Assembly: GCA_964601865.1 (NCBI GenBank)
Contig: CAZRPI010000047.1
Span: 1-24,029, forward strand
Direction of reading: 5' to 3'
Length of the DNA stretch: 24,029 nucleotides
DNA from: Pseudopelobacter sp964601865
Lineage (GTDB): Bacteria; Desulfobacterota; Desulfuromonadia; Geobacterales; Pseudopelobacteraceae
The notes under the pieces were generated by a model. The model saw only the letters and a program-made list of their open reading frames with translations, was not told the origin of the DNA and did not search any database. The position numbers and the translations under genes are program-made. How positions within the stretch are numbered: position 1 is the first letter of the stretch; each line of letters starts with the position of its first letter. This document shows positions 1 through 8,577 of the stretch, piece after piece.

Positions 1-594
1 GTAGGCCATCCACTCAATGGTGAAGGCGCCGCCCCGGGAAACCACGTCCATGATGCGCCCCTCGTTTTTCATCCTCTCCACCGTGGAACGGGTTACGCCG
101 CAGTGAACCGTGATGAAATCCACGCCGTCCTCGGCATGTTTGATGACGCCGTCAAAGATGTCATCCACGGTCATGTCCACGATGGCCTTCTTCTTGACCC
201 GGACCGTGTCAACGGCTGCCTGGTAGAGCGGCACGCTGCCGATGCAGGCCGTTGTCTCAGCGATGACCGCGCGCCGGATCCTGTCCACCGGGCCGCCGGT
301 TGACAGGTCCATGATGGCGTCCGCGCCGTATTTAACGGCAACCCGCGCTTTTTCCAGTTCCTTTTCCAGGTCGGTATCGTCGGAGGACGAACCGATGTTG
401 GCGTTGATCTTGGTGCGCAGTCCGGCGCCCACGGCCAGTGGCGTGCCGTTGTGGTGTCTGATGTTGTGGCAGAGGACGATGGTTCCGGCCGCCAGGCCGT
501 CGCGGATGAACTCGGGCGATACCCCCTCGGCCGTGGCCGCGTTCTTCATTTTCTCGGTAATGACGCCGTTGCGGGCGAAATCAAGCTGGGTCAT
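1..594 (-). CDS. thiC: Phosphomethylpyrimidine synthase ThiC, N-terminal part (runs off window)
   Basis: ThiC is the radical-SAM enzyme that rearranges aminoimidazole ribotide into hydroxymethylpyrimidine phosphate, the pyrimidine half of thiamin. The minus strand reads an uninterrupted 198 codons from the ATG at 594, starting MTQLDFARNGVITEKMKNAA, to the window edge. Typical ThiC segments follow: NANIGSSSD, GADAIMDLSTGG, FITVHCGVT and VSRGGAF. The [4Fe-4S]-binding C-terminal cysteines would lie outside the window. The short N-terminus suggests the roughly 430-residue form without the long extension of enterobacterial ThiC (inference from the family). A GGAG sits about 6 bases before the ATG. 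It lies 107 bases downstream of thiED on the same strand, so it probably shares that TPP-riboswitch-controlled transcript. A promoter of its own cannot be excluded. Confidence 0.93.
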   Translation of the reverse strand, partial: MTQLDFARNGVITEKMKNAATAEGVSPEFIRDGLAAGTIVLCHNIRHHNGTPLAVGAGLRTKINANIGSSSDDTDLEKELEKARVAVKYGADAIMDLSTGGPVDRIRRAVIAETTACIGSVPLYQAAVDTVRVKKKAIVDMTVDDIFDGVIKHAEDGVDFITVHCGVTRSTVERMKNEGRIMDVVSRGGAFTIEWMAY

Positions 595-627
595 GTTGAC
601 TCCGTTGCGGGTTGGTTGTGTGTTGCC

Positions 628-655
628 GTAGAGACGCATCGCCATGCGTCTCTAC
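628..655. repeat. Perfect 12-bp inverted repeat between thiED and thiC
   Basis: Arms at 628-639 (gtagagacgcat) and 644-655 are exact reverse complements around a 4-base loop. There is no T-run on either side, so it is not a normal intrinsic terminator. It fits a small interspersed palindrome of the REP/MITE-like kind, or an RNA-stabilising hairpin between two operon genes. No second copy is present in this window. Confidence 0.75.
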
Positions 656-701
656 AAGTATCAGTGATGGATGCAATTTCGGATTTCATCCGGGAAATGC
701 C

Positions 702-2189
702 TTACGATGGCTGGTTCGGTGGATTTTGGCGATGTGCGGCCGCGAAGTGGTTTACCGGGCTGTGCCCCTTGCCCAGCGGCCGGGCCATCTGGATGGCGCT
801 GGTGATGAATTCCTTCCCCTTTTCCACGGCGACCCTGAGCGGTTCCCCCTGCGCCAGGAAGGTGGCGATGGACGAGGCGTAGGTGCAGCCGGTGCCGTGC
901 GTGTTGTTGGTGAAAAGACGCTCGGCGCTGAAATGATGGCATTCATTGCCGTCAAACAGGATGTCGGTGGAGAGCCTGCCGGTCATGTGTCCCCCCTTGA
1001 TCAGGACATTGGCCGCGCCGAGGGCATGGAGGTCACGGGCGGCCTGTTCGGCCTCGTCCTCGGTCTGGATGGTCCTGCCCAGGAGGCGTTCGGCCTCCGG
1101 GATGTTGGGGGTCAGCAGGTAGGCCTGGGGCATGAGCTGCTGGAGAAAGCCGATGGATGCCTCCCTTTCCATCAGGGCCGCTCCCCCCTTGGCGATCATG
1201 ACCGGGTCGATGACCATCGGCAGCAGACATGGCCTGTCCGCCAGTCTCTCCGCCAGCGCGGAGATGATGGCCGGAGTGTGGAGCATGCCGGTTTTGATCA
1301 CGTCAATGGGGATATCGGACAGTACGCTGTTCAGCTGGTCGATGACGAAGGAGGGGGGGAGGCCGTGGATCGATGACACCCCCCGGGTGTTCTGGGCCGT
1401 GAGGGCGGTAAGGACGGTGGCGGCGTAGCTTCCCAGAAGGGTGATGGTCTTGATGTCGGCCTGGATGCCCGCCCCCCCCCCGGAATCGCTGCCGGCGATG
1501 GTCAGTACGGCGCCCCGGGGATAGGGACGGCGCCTGTTGAAGAGGAGTTTCAGTTCCACCACGGCCACGTCCGGCCGGGGGCTGGAGAGGATCGAGGATA
1601 CGACGGCCAGCGCATCGGCGCCGGCGTCGATTACCCGGCAGGCGTTCGCCGAGGTGATGCCGCCGATGGCCACAATGGGAAGCCTGATCCGGTCCCGGAT
1701 TTCCGACAGGCCGGCCGTACCCGGCAGATGGCTGACGACCTTGCTGCTGGTCGGATACATGGAGCCGAAACCGATGTAATCGGCCCCTTCCTCTTCGGCT
1801 CTCAGGGCCTCCATAAGATCGTGGGTCGATTTGCCGATGATCTTTTCCGGCCCGAGCAGGGAACGCGCATCGGCTATGCTCCCATCGTCCTGTCCCAGGT
1901 GAACGCCATCCGCGCCCACTTCGGCGGCCAGCCGCATGTCGTCGTTGACGATGAAGGTCACGCCGAAGCCGCGGCAGAGCTGCTTCAGCTCGGACGCTTC
2001 GGAGAGACAGCGTGCCCGGTCCCTGTTCTTGGCCCGGTACTGGAGGGCCGAAACGCCGCCCCGCAGCGCCGTGCGTACCCGATCGATCAGGTTGTCCCCC
2101 TCGTCGGTGACCAGGTAGACTCCGGAAATGGAATAGGGCTGTACGGTGTTGTTGACTACAAGCCGAAATGACCTGCCACTTTCACTCAT
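702..2189 (-). CDS. thiED: Bifunctional thiamin-phosphate synthase / HMP(-P) kinase (ThiE-ThiD fusion)
   Basis: This 495-residue protein joins two thiamin steps. The N-terminal half (about 20-215) is ThiE, which condenses HMP-PP with thiazole phosphate: QYRAKN, FIVNDD, GVHLGQDD, GFGSMYPTSSK and AIGGI match its phosphate and substrate loops. The C-terminal half (about 225-490) is ThiD, which phosphorylates HMP and HMP-P: TIAGSDSGGGAGIQAD, DPVMIAKGG, LTPNIPEAE and the anion-hole motif NTHGTGCT. The start at 2189 (MSESGRSF) is chosen because GAGGGA lies 7 bases upstream; an in-frame ATG at 2252 would add 21 residues that look unlike ThiE. It is the first gene after the TPP riboswitch and precedes thiC. 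The SGGGAG codons include a run of ten G (complement of 1472-1481), a possible slippage site. Confidence 0.95.
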   Translation of the reverse strand: MSESGRSFRLVVNNTVQPYSISGVYLVTDEGDNLIDRVRTALRGGVSALQYRAKNRDRARCLSEASELKQLCRGFGVTFIVNDDMRLAAEVGADGVHLGQDDGSIADARSLLGPEKIIGKSTHDLMEALRAEEEGADYIGFGSMYPTSSKVVSHLPGTAGLSEIRDRIRLPIVAIGGITSANACRVIDAGADALAVVSSILSSPRPDVAVVELKLLFNRRRPYPRGAVLTIAGSDSGGGAGIQADIKTITLLGSYAATVLTALTAQNTRGVSSIHGLPPSFVIDQLNSVLSDIPIDVIKTGMLHTPAIISALAERLADRPCLLPMVIDPVMIAKGGAALMEREASIGFLQQLMPQAYLLTPNIPEAERLLGRTIQTEDEAEQAARDLHALGAANVLIKGGHMTGRLSTDILFDGNECHHFSAERLFTNNTHGTGCTYASSIATFLAQGEPLRVAVEKGKEFITSAIQMARPLGKGHSPVNHFAAAHRQNPPNQPS

Positions 2190-2285
2190 TGGAACATCCC
2201 TCTGACCATGCCCGCCGGACGCGGCATCGCCTCGGATTCTGGCTGCTATCATCTGTCCGGAAGAACGGTGCTGTTGTCTGGAATG

Positions 2286-2317
2286 AAAAAACCGCTCTGA
2301 AGGAACAACTCAGGCGG
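2286..2317 (-). terminator. Intrinsic terminator in the thi leader (riboswitch expression platform)
   Basis: Read on the minus strand, CCGC-CTGAG pairs with TTCAG-A-GCGG around a short loop and is followed at once by six U. It lies between the TPP aptamer and the thiED start, where a ligand-controlled terminator is expected. TPP binding would favour termination (inference from position). Confidence 0.72.
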
Positions 2318-2340
2318 CCTGGTTCATAAACCAATCAAAC

Positions 2341-2431
2341 GAGCCGCTTTCCTACGCCGGTAATCAGCCGGATCAGGTTCGAAGGGTCCGATTCCCAAGG
2401 AATCATCTCAGTTCGGGCGAACTCCCCCAGG
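2341..2431 (-). promoter_or_regulatory. TPP riboswitch (THI element)
   Basis: On the minus strand the leader contains the conserved thi-box blocks in order: CTGAGATGA near 2412-2404, ACCCTTCGAACCTGATC near 2384-2368 and GGCGTAGGAAA near 2357-2347. A 5' GGGGGAGTTCGCC helix segment precedes them. This is the thiamin pyrophosphate aptamer. It sits just after a sigma70-type promoter and before a terminator hairpin, all upstream of thiED-thiC, so high TPP should shut off the operon at transcription. Confidence 0.95.
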
Positions 2432-2447
2432 GCAATATAACCTGACA

Positions 2448-2476
2448 AATATACTGGAAGTGCAAATTCCTGTCAA
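2448..2476 (-). promoter_or_regulatory. Sigma70-type promoter of the thi operon
   Basis: On the minus strand TTGACA (2476-2471) and TATATT (2453-2448) are separated by exactly 17 bases. Transcription would begin around 2441, about 10 bases before the riboswitch aptamer. Confidence 0.8.
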
Positions 2477-2491
2477 TGAATATGGAGCTTT

Positions 2492-2507
2492 CCGGACCCT
2501 GGTCCGG
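2492..2507. repeat. 16-bp perfect palindrome in the thi/alr divergent region
   Basis: CCGGACCC and its complement meet without a spacer. The palindrome lies about 15 bases upstream of the thi -35 box and about 20 upstream of the alr -35 box, so it could be an operator serving either promoter. No binding protein is implied by the sequence. Confidence 0.5.
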
Positions 2508-2528
2508 CCCGGCGAAGTCCCCTTTCAC

Positions 2529-2557
2529 TTTACAGCCGGCTGGAGACATGGTAATAA
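2529..2557 (+). promoter_or_regulatory. Likely sigma70-type promoter of alr
   Basis: TTTACA (2529-2534) and TAATAA (2552-2557) have a 17-base spacer, 44 bases before the proposed alr start. The spacing is ideal and the boxes are good though imperfect. Confidence 0.6.
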
Positions 2558-2600
2558 CCGGACAGTACAGTTCAATACGATTCATAGGAGTTTCAAAGCC

Positions 2601-3734
<1,134 letters not shown>

Positions 3735-3824
3735 TGCCATCGCCGCCGGGTCCGGTTCTCCGGCTGGTTTCAACTCCATTGTCTCGTCTTTTCTCTCCGG
3801 ATATCGCCTGATCGGGAACAAGCC

Positions 3825-5135
3825 ATGTACGCAATCGCCATTGATCTCGGCACCACCACCCTGGCGGCCTCGCTGGTCGACACGACCGGCGGGGGACGTC
3901 TCGCCATGACCGGCAGCCTGAACCCGCAACGCCGCTTCGGCGCCGACCTGGTGTCGCGCCTGGCCGCGGCGGTCGCTTCCGCCGAAGCGGGCCGGGAAAT
4001 GACCGTACTCATCCGCGACGAACTGCTCCGCCTCTCCCGTGAGTTGTGCGCATCGGCCGGGGTTCCATGGGACGGGGTGCGGCGTCTCGCCATTGCTGGC
4101 AACTCCGCCATGCAGCACCTGCTGCTGGGGCTCCCGGTGCGGGGGCTGGCCTTCCCTCCCTACCGTCCCCTGCATACCTCGGGAACTCATCTCGCCGCTT
4201 CCGGACTGGGCTGGGACGGGCCGGCCGTGATCCATCTCTTCCCCATGCCCGGCGGTTTTGTCGGTGGGGATACGGTGGCTTTTTTGTATGGGGACCGGGG
4301 GCGAATGGTGAGGAGTGAGGAGAGAGGAGTGAGGGGAAATGAAAGTACAACACCTCCTCTCCCTTCACCCCTCATCCCTCACTCCTCACTGTACCTGGAT
4401 CTGGGCACCAACGCCGAAATAGCGCTGGCGGCCGGGGGGAAGATCTGGGCCACCTCCGCGGCGGCCGGCCCGGCGTTCGAGGGGGGGAACCTCTCCTGCG
4501 GCATGGGGGCTCTGCCCGGCGCCATCACCTCGCTGGTCATCGAGGGAGAACGGGTTCGCCCGGTGGTGATGGGTAATGTAACGCCGCTCGGGATCTGCGG
4601 ATCGGCGGTGCTCGAGACGGTCGTTCAGCTGTTGCGCCACGGAATCATCGAGCCCGGCGGGAGAATCGTCGACAGCGCCGAAATTCCTTCCAACCTGGCT
4701 GAGCGGGTGGTCAGGCGCGCCGACGGGAATGCCTTCGTTCTTCACCGCGATGCCCGGGGCATGCTGATGCTGACCCAGGAGGATGTGAGACAGATCCAGC
4801 TGGCGCTGGGTGCCATCCGGGCCGGCGTGGCGGTCCTGCGTCAACGGGCCGGGCGCCAGGGGGAAACCCTGGAACGGGTAGTCCTGACAGGCTCCTTCGG
4901 CGCCGTATTGCGCCCGGAATGGCTTAAAACCGTTGGAATTTTCGACGAGGACATGGTACATATTACCTCTTTCACACCCGAAGGCGTACTGGCCGGAGCG
5001 GAGCTGGCCCTCATGGGCGAAGACCGGTTCCTGGGGGTGGAGCGCCTTGCGGAGCGGTTCCGGGTCGTTCCCCTCTCGGGTACTCCGCTGTTTGAGAAAC
5101 TCTTCCTCAATCATCTGAACTTTCCGGGAAACTAA
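3825..5135 (+). CDS. ASKHA-fold ATPase of the RACo/DUF4445 family without the ferredoxin domain
   Basis: The protein (436 residues) matches the C-terminal part of reductive activators of corrinoid proteins. IAIDLGTTTLAASL (about 5-18) is phosphate-1, LYLDLGTNAE (about 190) is phosphate-2 and VVLTGSFGA is the adenosine motif. FVGGDT, CGMGALPG and PLGICGSAVLE also fit DUF4445. Family members often carry an N-terminal [2Fe-2S] domain that passes electrons to a Co(II) corrinoid; here the chain starts straight at the ATPase fold, so electrons would need another donor. Residues about 162-188 are encoded by an imperfect palindrome (4308-4389) and lack family similarity. It lies between alr and purH, with no corrinoid methyltransferase nearby, so its partner is unknown. 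The ribosome-binding site is weak (GGGA). Confidence 0.8.
   Translation: MYAIAIDLGTTTLAASLVDTTGGGRLAMTGSLNPQRRFGADLVSRLAAAVASAEAGREMTVLIRDELLRLSRELCASAGVPWDGVRRLAIAGNSAMQHLLLGLPVRGLAFPPYRPLHTSGTHLAASGLGWDGPAVIHLFPMPGGFVGGDTVAFLYGDRGRMVRSEERGVRGNESTTPPLPSPLIPHSSLYLDLGTNAEIALAAGGKIWATSAAAGPAFEGGNLSCGMGALPGAITSLVIEGERVRPVVMGNVTPLGICGSAVLETVVQLLRHGIIEPGGRIVDSAEIPSNLAERVVRRADGNAFVLHRDARGMLMLTQEDVRQIQLALGAIRAGVAVLRQRAGRQGETLERVVLTGSFGAVLRPEWLKTVGIFDEDMVHITSFTPEGVLAGAELALMGEDRFLGVERLAERFRVVPLSGTPLFEKLFLNHLNFPGN
4308..4389. repeat. In-frame palindromic insertion inside the RACo-like gene
   Basis: Arms of about 36 bases (4308-4343 and 4354-4389) form an imperfect inverted repeat built from GTGAGGAGTGAGG-type units. 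The outer 13 bp are perfect. The interval adds about 27 codons between the FVGGDT and DLGTN motifs without breaking the frame, and the encoded Arg/Glu then Pro/Ser-rich stretch looks like low-complexity linker. It resembles the palindromic elements that insert into coding regions in Rickettsia, by analogy only. Confidence 0.75.
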
Positions 5136-5193
5136 CCGGCAGAATCGGGGTTCCGGGGCGGTTCGTCATGTTTTTCATAAGGAGTCATAAACC

Positions 5194-6759
5194 ATGGCAA
5201 AAATCAAAAGAGCGCTGATCAGTGTGTCCAACAAGCGGGGTGTTATCGAGTTCTCGAAGGTGCTGGCGGGATACGGCGTCGAGATTCTGTCCACCGGTGG
5301 CACCGCCAGGGTGCTGCGTGAATCGGGGTTGGAGGTCAAGGATGTGTCCGAATACACCGGATTTCCGGAGATGCTGGACGGTCGGGTGAAAACCCTGCAT
5401 CCCAAGGTTCACGGGGGGCTGCTGGGCATGCGCGGCAATCCGGAGCATGTGGCCCAGATGCAGGAGCACGGCATCGGCAATATTGACATGGTGGTGGTCA
5501 ATCTCTACCCCTTCGAGGCCACCGTGGCCAGGGAGGGTTGCAGCCTGGAGGAAGCCATCGAGAATATCGACATCGGCGGGCCGACCATGCTCCGCTCCGC
5601 GGCCAAGAACCATCAGGACGTGACGGTCCTGGTGGACTCGGTGGATTACGCGGCCATCGTGGACGAGATGCGGGCCACGGGAGGAGAGGTTTCCGCAAAG
5701 ACCAACTTTGCTCTCGCCGTCAAGGTGTTCCAGCACACCGCGGCCTACGACGGGGCGATTTCCAATTATCTCGGCGCCAGGCTGGGTGAGGGCGTCGCGC
5801 AGTACCCCGAGACCCTCACGATCCAGGTCAGAAAATCCCAGGATCTCCGTTACGGGGAAAACCCGCAGCAGTCGGCGGCATTTTATGTCGAACCCGTACA
5901 GCGCGAGGCGTCGGTGGCCACCTGCCACCAGATCCAGGGCAAGGAAATGTCCTACAACAACATCGCGGATACCGATGCCGCCCTGGAGTGCCTGAAACAG
6001 TTCGGCGAGAGCCCGGCCTGCGTTATCGTGAAGCATGCCAATCCCTGCGGAGTCGCCCTCGGTTCCACACTGACGGAGGCCTACGACCGGGCCTATTCCA
6101 CGGATCCGGAATCGGCGTTCGGCGGCATCATCGCCCTCAACCGCGAGCTGGACGCGGAAACCGCCTTTACCATCTGCGGCCGCCAGTTCGTGGAGGTCAT
6201 CGTCGCGCCGACGGTTTCACAGGATGCGGTGCAGGTGGTCACATCCAAAAAGAACGTCCGTCTGCTGGTTTATGGCGATTGGCCCGAAACGCCGTTTCCC
6301 CGCCTCGACTACAAGCGGGTTACGGGAGGCCTGCTGGTCCAGAGCGCCGATCAGGATCTCTTCTCCGATTTGAAGGTGGTGACCAAACGCCGGCCCACGG
6401 AAAAGGAACTGGTGGACCTGAAGTTTGCCTGGCGTGTGGCCAAGTTCGTCAAATCCAACGCCATCGTCTATGGCAGGGACGGAATGACCATCGGTATCGG
6501 CGCCGGCCAGATGAGCCGGGTAAACTCGGCGCGTATCGCCGCCATCAAGGCCGAGCTGGCCGGGCTCTCCGTTCAGGGCGCGGTCATGGCGTCCGATGCG
6601 TTCTTCCCGTTCCGTGACGGTATCGACAACGCCGCGGCGGCCGGGATACGGGCGGTTATCCAGCCCGGCGGGAGCATGCGCGACGCCGAGGTGATCGAGG
6701 CGGCGGATGAGCACGGTATGGCGATGGTGTTCACCGGTATGCGCCATTTCAGGCATTAG
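5194..6759 (+). CDS. purH: Bifunctional AICAR transformylase / IMP cyclohydrolase
   Basis: PurH carries out the last two steps to IMP: formyl transfer from 10-formyl-THF to AICAR, then ring closure. The 521 residues match the usual length. The N-terminal MGS-like cyclohydrolase domain (about 1-150) shows KRALISVSNK, STGGTA and GRVKTLHPKVHGG. The C-terminal transformylase domain carries the catalytic K280-H281 in KHANPCG, RYGENPQQ, ESAFGG and SDAFFPFRDGID. AAGGAG sits 10 bases before the ATG. purD follows after a 329-base gap filled with palindromic sequence. Confidence 0.98.
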   Translation: MAKIKRALISVSNKRGVIEFSKVLAGYGVEILSTGGTARVLRESGLEVKDVSEYTGFPEMLDGRVKTLHPKVHGGLLGMRGNPEHVAQMQEHGIGNIDMVVVNLYPFEATVAREGCSLEEAIENIDIGGPTMLRSAAKNHQDVTVLVDSVDYAAIVDEMRATGGEVSAKTNFALAVKVFQHTAAYDGAISNYLGARLGEGVAQYPETLTIQVRKSQDLRYGENPQQSAAFYVEPVQREASVATCHQIQGKEMSYNNIADTDAALECLKQFGESPACVIVKHANPCGVALGSTLTEAYDRAYSTDPESAFGGIIALNRELDAETAFTICGRQFVEVIVAPTVSQDAVQVVTSKKNVRLLVYGDWPETPFPRLDYKRVTGGLLVQSADQDLFSDLKVVTKRRPTEKELVDLKFAWRVAKFVKSNAIVYGRDGMTIGIGAGQMSRVNSARIAAIKAELAGLSVQGAVMASDAFFPFRDGIDNAAAAGIRAVIQPGGSMRDAEVIEAADEHGMAMVFTGMRHFRH

Positions 6760-6796
6760 AGCATCCTCTTTTCCGCGATCTCGGCGTCAGATTTTA

Positions 6797-6841
6797 CGAG
6801 TGCTTGTGCGGCGTACTCTCCAGTACTCTTCCGCACACTCG
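6797..6841. repeat. Hairpin-forming sequence downstream of purH
   Basis: CGAGTG...TACT pairs with AGTACT...CACTCG around a short loop, with an internal mismatched segment. There is no T-run, so it is not a canonical intrinsic terminator. It could be the 3' end of the purH transcript or the edge of the larger palindromic region 6877-7047. Confidence 0.5.
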
Positions 6842-6876
6842 TTCATCTGCCTTGACCTCACGAAAAACAGAACCGT

Positions 6877-7047
6877 GAATCCGTGACGTCGGAATGCCGC
6901 AGTGCCCGGAAGAGCCGGGGCCCGCACGCCGCGGTGCCGCGACATGCCGTTCACTTTGCCGGTCCTCCGACGGTCAGTCTGTCATATCCTGAAACGTAAA
7001 GGCAGAGGCCTTCCGGGCTAGCGGAGGCATGGAGACGTCACGGATTC
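6877..7047. repeat. 171-bp imperfect palindromic element in the purH-purD gap
   Basis: The outer arms 6877-6890 and 7034-7047 are a perfect 14-bp inverted repeat (GAATCCGTGACGTC and complement). Further in, GCCCGGAAG at 6904-6912 pairs with CTTCCGGGC at 7010-7018, and ATGCC pairs with GGCAT beside them. The arrangement suggests either a small non-autonomous mobile palindrome or a long folded purD leader. No convincing ORF lies in the 6760-7088 gap. Confidence 0.65.
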
Positions 7048-7088
7048 GGGAGAACGATCCGAAACGAATAAATAAAGAGGTGTGAACC

Positions 7089-8363
7089 ATGAAAATACTC
7101 GTTGTGGGCGGCGGTGGCCGCGAGCATGCCCTGGTGTGGAAAATAGCCCAGTCCCCACTGGTGAAAAAGGTCTACTGTGCTCCGGGTAATCCGGGTACGG
7201 CCCTGCTGGCGGAAAACCTCGCCATCCGGCCGGACGATATCGACACTCTTCTGGAATTCGCCCTGAGGGAAGGGGTCGACCTGACGGTCGTGGGTCCGGA
7301 ACAGCCGCTTTCCCTCGGGATTGTGGATCTGTTCGAGAAGAACGGTCTGAAGGTGTTCGGCCCTAGTCGGGCTGCCGCCCGGATCGAGGGGAGCAAGGCC
7401 TTTTCGAAGGACCTGATGCGTAAATACGACATTCCGACCGCCGCCTACGGTGTTTTCAGCGAGGTCGGGCCCGCGGTGGAGTTCATAGACCGGACCGGAG
7501 TTCCCATTGTGGTCAAGGCCGACGGTCTTGCGGCTGGCAAGGGGGTCATCATCGCCCGGACCCGCCAGGAGGCCGTGGCTACGGTGCAGGATATGTTGAG
7601 CGGCAACGCCTTTGGCAACGCCGGTTCCCGGGTAGTTGTCGAGGAGTTCCTCACCGGGGAGGAAGCCTCGTTTCTGGCGATCACCGATGGTTCCACGATC
7701 ATCCCGCTGGCCAGCGCCCAGGATCACAAGGCGATCTTCGACGGAGACCGGGGTCCCAATACCGGTGGCATGGGCGCCTATTCGCCCGCGCCGGTCGTTA
7801 CGGAGGATATTCACGCAATCGCCATGACCGAGGTGCTGAGGCGCGCCGTTGACGGCATGGCGGCCGAGGGATGCCCCTACCGCGGCGTGCTTTACGCCGG
7901 CCTGATGGTCAGGGACGGCAGGGTCAAGACCCTCGAATTCAACGCCCGTTTCGGAGATCCGGAATGCCAGCCTCTCCTGATGAGGATGAAGTCGGATATC
8001 GTCCCGCTGCTCCTGGCCGTTGCCTCCGGTGATATCTCCGGCATGGGGATAGAGTGGCACGACAGGGCTGCCGTCTGTGTCGTCATGGCCAGCGAGGGGT
8101 ATCCGGGCGATTATCGCAAGGGGGATGTCATCAGGGGACTGGAAGACGCCGCCAGACTGGAGGATGTCTTCGTGTTCCACGCGGGCACCGCCCTGAAGGA
8201 GGGCGCGTGCCTGACGAACGGCGGCCGGGTCCTGGGGGTCACCGCCCTGGGCGAGACGGTACAGGCGGCGATCGACCGGGCATACCAGGCCGTTCACCTG
8301 ATTTCCTGGGATGGGGCGCAGTATCGCACCGACATCGGAAAGAAGGCACTCGGACGGGAGTGA
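7089..8363 (+). CDS. purD: Phosphoribosylamine-glycine ligase (GAR synthetase)
   Basis: PurD joins glycine to phosphoribosylamine with ATP, step two of purine synthesis. The 424 residues match the family length. The N-terminal KILVVGGGGREHAL nucleotide-binding loop, GPEQPLSLGIVD, the ATP-grasp signature KADGLAAGKGV, the DHKAIFDGDRGPNTGGMGAY segment and the metal-binding NARFGDPE are all present. AGAGG lies about 8 bases before the ATG. With purH upstream and purE downstream it forms a loose purine cluster, interrupted by the chemoreceptor gene. Confidence 0.98.
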   Translation: MKILVVGGGGREHALVWKIAQSPLVKKVYCAPGNPGTALLAENLAIRPDDIDTLLEFALREGVDLTVVGPEQPLSLGIVDLFEKNGLKVFGPSRAAARIEGSKAFSKDLMRKYDIPTAAYGVFSEVGPAVEFIDRTGVPIVVKADGLAAGKGVIIARTRQEAVATVQDMLSGNAFGNAGSRVVVEEFLTGEEASFLAITDGSTIIPLASAQDHKAIFDGDRGPNTGGMGAYSPAPVVTEDIHAIAMTEVLRRAVDGMAAEGCPYRGVLYAGLMVRDGRVKTLEFNARFGDPECQPLLMRMKSDIVPLLLAVASGDISGMGIEWHDRAAVCVVMASEGYPGDYRKGDVIRGLEDAARLEDVFVFHAGTALKEGACLTNGGRVLGVTALGETVQAAIDRAYQAVHLISWDGAQYRTDIGKKALGRE

Positions 8364-8428
8364 AGTCCGTTATCCTTGCCGGACATTCAAAAAAATGATC
8401 CACTGTTTGAAAAGTTGCTGCACCGGAT

Positions 8429-8519
8429 GGAAAAATGAGTTAGTCTGTCGATTAATGAAGTTGACTCGGAGTCAGTGAAACATTGTTACATTCATCGTCT
8501 GAAATCCACTCATTTTTCC
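8429..8519. repeat. 12-bp inverted repeat flanking the putative chemoreceptor promoter
   Basis: GGAAAAATGAGT (8429-8440) and ACTCATTTTTCC (8508-8519) are exact reverse complements 67 bases apart. Between them lies a small palindrome, TGACTCGGAGTCA. The pair brackets the only promoter-like sequence in the 214-base gap between purD and the next gene. Confidence 0.6.
8461..8489 (+). promoter_or_regulatory. Possible promoter of the FIST-chemoreceptor gene
   Basis: TTGACT (8461-8466) and TGTTAC (8484-8489) are 17 bases apart. The -35 box is good and the -10 box is weak. The -35 box overlaps the TGACTC palindrome, which could be an operator. A dedicated sigma factor cannot be ruled out. Confidence 0.35.
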
Positions 8520-8577
8520 GCAGGGCATTCCATGTCATAGAATACAGGGGGCTGACAGCCTAGAAAAGGAGAACGTC

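Noticed and set aside
2460..2600. N-terminal extension of alanine racemase from GTG 2460
   Set aside because: The extra residues have no Alr similarity and overlap a good promoter; the UUG at 2601 has an AGGAG and matches the family start.
6780..6900. Intrinsic terminator for purH
   Set aside because: The hairpin at 6797-6841 has no following T-run.
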